Shown here piece after piece: positions 5,830-6,972 of a DNA stretch of 6,972 bases. The DNA is taken from the NCBI GenBank assembly GCA_049601975.1, contig JBMYRC010000179.1, positions 1 to 6,972 on the forward strand, written 5' to 3'. This stretch comes from UBA6544 sp049601975. Lineage in GTDB: Bacteria > Pseudomonadota > Alphaproteobacteria > UBA8366. The number at the start of each line of letters is the position of its first letter. Position 1 is the first letter of the stretch. The position numbers and the translations under genes were made by a program. The notes below the pieces were generated by a model. That model was given only the letters and a program-made list of their open reading frames with translations. It did no database searches and was not told the origin of the DNA.

Positions 5830-6972
5830 CTATATTGCCAGAGCCGCGACGAGTTGATCGTATTCCATTATTTGGTTCACGGGGCCCACCGCGGCAATTG
5901 TCGGTCGTCCGGAAAAGATATTGAGTGCCACGTCACGTACCGCCGCTTGGTCAACGCCCTCAATTTTCGCAACTTGTTCCTCAGTGGTCAGCGGTCGGCC
6001 GAAAACCAGCATTTGCTGCGCCATCTGTTCGCACCGTGAGCCGGTGGACTCCAGCGACATAAGTGTCGCCGCCTTCAATTGCGTACGTGCTCGGTCAATT
6101 TCTCGCTCATCAAGCGTGTCGGGCAAACGCCGTATTTCCTCACAGATCGCCGGCAACAGCTCGTCCACATCTTCGGGTCCCGTACCGGCATAAATGCCGA
6201 ACAGCCCACAATCGCGATAGAACGACGGATAGGAGTAGATCGAATAAACAAGCCCGCGCCGCTCGCGTATTTCCTGGAACAGGCGCGATGACATCCCGCC
6301 TCCTAACAACGCCGACATGACCGACGTCGCATAGAACTGATCGTCTTCGTAAGAGAGACCGGAAAAACCGAGCAAAAGATGAACCTGCTCCAACTCACGG
6401 TCTTCGAAGTGATGGCCACCTTCATAATGGCCCGCTTCCATCGCTACTTGCGCCTGCGGTGGAATCTTGCCAAAGAGATCAGAGGCAGCCTGGACGAAGG
6501 CATCGTGTTCAAGGTTTCCGGCCGCCGACAAAACCATTCGGTCGCCACCATAGCCCGCGCTCATATGCCCCATAATGGTTTCGCGCGGCATATTTCCAAC
6601 CGTCTCAACGCTACCCAACACCGGACGTCCAAGGGGCTGATCGGGGAATGCCACCGTTTGAAAATGATCAAAAATCAGATCGTCCGGCGTGTCGTGCGCT
6701 TGGCCGATTTCTTGAATGACAACCGTGCGCTCGCGCTCCAGCTCATCCGCATCGAAAGTGGAGTTCTGCAGGATATCGGACAGGAGGTCTAATGCGAGAC
6801 CGGTATTTTCCTTTAAGACCTTCGCGTAATAAGCGGTTTGTTCGCGGCTGGTATAGGCATTGAGGTGACCACCCACGGATTCGATTTCTTCGACGATATC
6901 CTGAGCGCTGCGGCGTTCCGTTCCCTTAAACGCCATATGTTCGAGAAGATGAGCGACGCCGTTTACGTCCGC
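5830..6972 (-). CDS. M16-family zinc metallopeptidase (MPP/PqqL-like), N-terminus cut by right edge
   Basis: The visible 380 residues continue in frame to the last base, so the true start lies outside; perhaps about 40 residues are missing from a usual length near 420. The ATG at 6936 is internal: the codons before it encode the inverted zinc motif HLLEH (H8, E11, H12 counting from the edge). The third ligand is E88 in VVIQEI, 76 residues after H12, the spacing known from mitochondrial processing peptidase. GGHLNAYTSREQTAYY (34-49) is the conserved segment between. The second half carries LGGGMSSRLFQEIRERRG (223-240) followed by LVYSIYSY (241-248), the M16 R..Y region. The site looks intact, so it should be an active single-chain peptidase related to the beta subunit of mitochondrial processing peptidase. 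Its substrate is unknown and its location cannot be judged without the N-terminus. It is the first visible gene of an operon with the GNAT gene. Confidence 0.95.
   Translation of the reverse strand, partial: ADVNGVAHLLEHMAFKGTERRSAQDIVEEIESVGGHLNAYTSREQTAYYAKVLKENTGLALDLLSDILQNSTFDADELERERTVVIQEIGQAHDTPDDLIFDHFQTVAFPDQPLGRPVLGSVETVGNMPRETIMGHMSAGYGGDRMVLSAAGNLEHDAFVQAASDLFGKIPPQAQVAMEAGHYEGGHHFEDRELEQVHLLLGFSGLSYEDDQFYATSVMSALLGGGMSSRLFQEIRERRGLVYSIYSYPSFYRDCGLFGIYAGTGPEDVDELLPAICEEIRRLPDTLDEREIDRARTQLKAATLMSLESTGSRCEQMAQQMLVFGRPLTTEEQVAKIEGVDQAAVRDVALNIFSGRPTIAAVGPVNQIMEYDQLVAALAI

Noticed and set aside
6379..6792. A 137-residue plus-strand frame opposite the M16 peptidase
   Set aside because: It covers the zinc-site half of the peptidase gene and is compositionally a reverse-strand shadow.
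6934..6936. ATG as the true start of the M16 peptidase
   Set aside because: The frame stays open to the edge, and the codons just before it encode HLLEH, the zinc-binding motif the enzyme needs.
1..6972. CRISPR array, insertion sequence, integrase, toxin-antitoxin or defence genes
   Set aside because: No regularly spaced repeats, terminal inverted repeats, transposase motifs or compact two-gene toxin modules are seen; every gap is short and flanked by housekeeping genes.

Overview
The window looks like ordinary chromosomal DNA from an alphaproteobacterium, perhaps Rhodospirillales-like (the order is a guess from protein style and gene order). It is moderately GC-rich and densely packed, with uniform codon use. 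I see no tRNA, rRNA, CRISPR array, insertion sequence or phage gene. No gene-free gap exceeds 300 bases.

Left part (1-1743). The first 62 bases are the start of a leftward gene whose N-terminus resembles small CDGSH iron-sulfur proteins. A 170-base divergent spacer follows, then a rightward pair: thrB (homoserine kinase of the APH-fold type) and rnhA (ribonuclease HI), which overlap by one base. A likely bidirectional hairpin terminator (about 1684-1722) separates rnhA from the converging peroxiredoxin gene.

Middle part (1744-5204). Leftward, a DsbD/ScsB-type transmembrane thiol-disulfide reductase is followed 116 bases later by a type II (Prx5-like) peroxiredoxin, so two thiol-redox genes are transcribed in the same direction. 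Divergent from dsbD is a YqgE/AlgH (DUF179) gene with a TTG start, a good Shine-Dalgarno and a perfect TATAAT box upstream.

Right part (5211-6972). Two leftward genes form a probable operon: an M16 zinc peptidase, cut by the right edge but with its full HxxEH...E zinc site visible, and a RimJ/RimL-type GNAT acetyltransferase. The GNAT gene converges on yqgE with six bases between the stop codons, inside a perfect 12-bp palindrome.

The functional themes are threonine biosynthesis (thrB, with thrC possibly just beyond the right edge), thiol redox and peroxide defence (dsbD-like plus peroxiredoxin), and protein processing or modification (M16 plus GNAT). I found no convincing undescribed system. 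The points worth a second look are the dsbD-peroxiredoxin pairing, the yqgE start region, repeats in the divergent spacers, and the replacement of ispH by a CDGSH-type gene upstream of thrB.
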